From positions 1 to 11,725 of the forward strand of contig CACZFE010000036.1 in NCBI GenBank assembly GCA_902780365.1: 11,725 bases of DNA. The letters are read 5' to 3'. The notes beneath the pieces are model-generated. The model was not told where the DNA came from. It worked only from the letters and a program-made list of their open reading frames with translations, and searched no databases. Positions 11,013-11,725 of this stretch are shown in pieces; position 1 is the stretch's first letter, and every line of letters starts with the position of its first letter. A program made the position numbers and the translations under genes. The stretch comes from an uncultured Spirochaetales bacterium. Lineage in GTDB: Bacteria; UBP6; UBA1177.

Positions 11013-11725
11013 TTAGTCAAAAAAACTTCCTATAAATCCGACTAATCCGCCGACAGCAGCACCAACAGTTGTTCCAATAACAGGAATCAAACTTCCTATA
11101 GCCGCTCCGATCATTGCCCCTTCGGAAGTGGATTTCAGAGTATGCTTCCAGCCAAGTTTCTTCTGAATTTTCTCGGCGTAATCATTGGAATCGTTGCTTG
11201 CCCATACCTGCTGATCCGCATTGGCTTCAAGATAGGTTGCGATACGCTTTTCTTCAGGAATGCTGTCAATAATGTAGTAAAGCAGTTTTGCCAGATTGTA
11301 CGAAGGTTCCTGAGGCTGTCCCTCCTCTTTGTAGCCGGCGGAATATGAGATCGGATCGACTGAAATCCCGCAGCCGTTGAGGATCCTCTCGTGGACTGAT
11401 TTTTCCTTCTCCTTAAGGAAGTTCTGAAGAGTTTCATCCGGTCTGTGGTTTTCGGCATCCCAGTGTTTGCCCTTCATGGCGATGTCTGCCTGGTTTATCG
11501 CGACAAGAAGACGTTTGTCGTTCTTTCCGATGCACGGTGCGATAACTTTTTCTATAAGTTCGAAAGATGTTCCGAGATCTCTGCTGCTGCCGTCAAGAAT
11601 TACAAGCACCACATCGATAAGCAGATTTCCGTCGGCATCGTGTTCAGTCCGTTTTTTAATGATCCCCTCTGCGTGCCTTTTGTCGGCTTCAGGGCCGTCA
11701 CCGAGTCCAGGGCTGTCCCAGAGAG
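11013..11725 (-). CDS. Second YfjP-like GTPase, partial at the right edge
   Basis: The frame is open to the window end, so about 237 C-terminal residues are seen and the P-loop is outside. The visible part begins LWDSPGLGDGPEADKRHAEG (G3 motif with DSPG), continues through DVVLVILDGSSRDLG, and has G4 NQAD in AINQADIAMKGKHWD. A YSAGYKEEGQPQEPSYNLAKLLYYI-type region follows, strongly typical of the YfjP/YkfA group. A GTG within the frame at 11612 is not the true start, because coding sequence clearly extends upstream of it. The C-terminus has the glycine-zipper segment AMIGAAIGSLIPVIGTTVGA continuing to GSFFD, closely similar to the downstream GTPase. Paralogues in tandem may form a heteromer. 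The two proteins differ in the linker: this one has a charged helical stretch (about 50 residues before the zipper) in place of the Ser/Thr linker. Confidence 0.88.
   Translation of the reverse strand, partial: LWDSPGLGDGPEADKRHAEGIIKKRTEHDADGNLLIDVVLVILDGSSRDLGTSFELIEKVIAPCIGKNDKRLLVAINQADIAMKGKHWDAENHRPDETLQNFLKEKEKSVHERILNGCGISVDPISYSAGYKEEGQPQEPSYNLAKLLYYIIDSIPEEKRIATYLEANADQQVWASNDSNDYAEKIQKKLGWKHTLKSTSEGAMIGAAIGSLIPVIGTTVGAAVGGLVGFIGSFFD

Overview
The window looks like a chromosomal segment of a Gram-negative, probably anaerobic bacterium of moderate G+C. Two genes carry N-terminal lipoprotein signals with a lipobox cysteine, and a large surface protein combines DUF1566 (Lcl_C) domains with cysteine/tryptophan-rich repeats. 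That style is, from memory only, common in uncultured deltaproteobacterial or Myxococcota-like gut and sediment lineages. The taxonomic guess is an inference; no rRNA or tRNA gene is visible to anchor it.

Left part (1-3725, all minus strand apart from a fragment at the very edge): a coupled pair of a radical SAM protein and a DUF4130 protein, a combination known as a predicted DNA modification/repair module. The DUF4130 gene appears to lose its conserved C-terminus at a junction near base 60. Upstream lies a tight three-gene operon of thiS, thiF and an amidohydrolase, without the other thiamine thiazole genes and without a recognisable TPP riboswitch.

Middle (3726-8255): a 180-base divergent promoter region, then a plus-strand operon for the cell envelope. 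It encodes a 201-residue lipoprotein with a four-cysteine cluster, a 186-residue protein with a signal peptide and two glycine-rich membrane helices, and a 996-residue lipoprotein. The last has three DUF1566 domains, seven copies of a roughly 58-residue Cys/Trp repeat and two EGF-like inserts. It is followed by a cluster of helically spaced ACTTC repeats ending in a 14-bp hairpin.

Right part (8256-11725, all minus strand): an accessory-looking block. It holds a very acidic 127-residue protein of unknown function, a YhcG/DUF1016 PD-(D/E)XK nuclease-like protein, and a 423-base AT-rich gap with a 33-bp tandem repeat that may be a decayed coding remnant. It ends with two tandem paralogous YfjP/YkfA-like GTPases, both with C-terminal glycine-zipper segments; the second runs off the right edge. 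This is the most plausible place for an undescribed system, perhaps defence or membrane stress, but nothing in the sequence proves one.

Two promoter regions, in front of the lipoprotein operon and of the acidic gene, share a 19-base partly dyad element (16/19 identical). In both it is followed after 7 bases by a -10-like hexamer, which hints at co-regulation.
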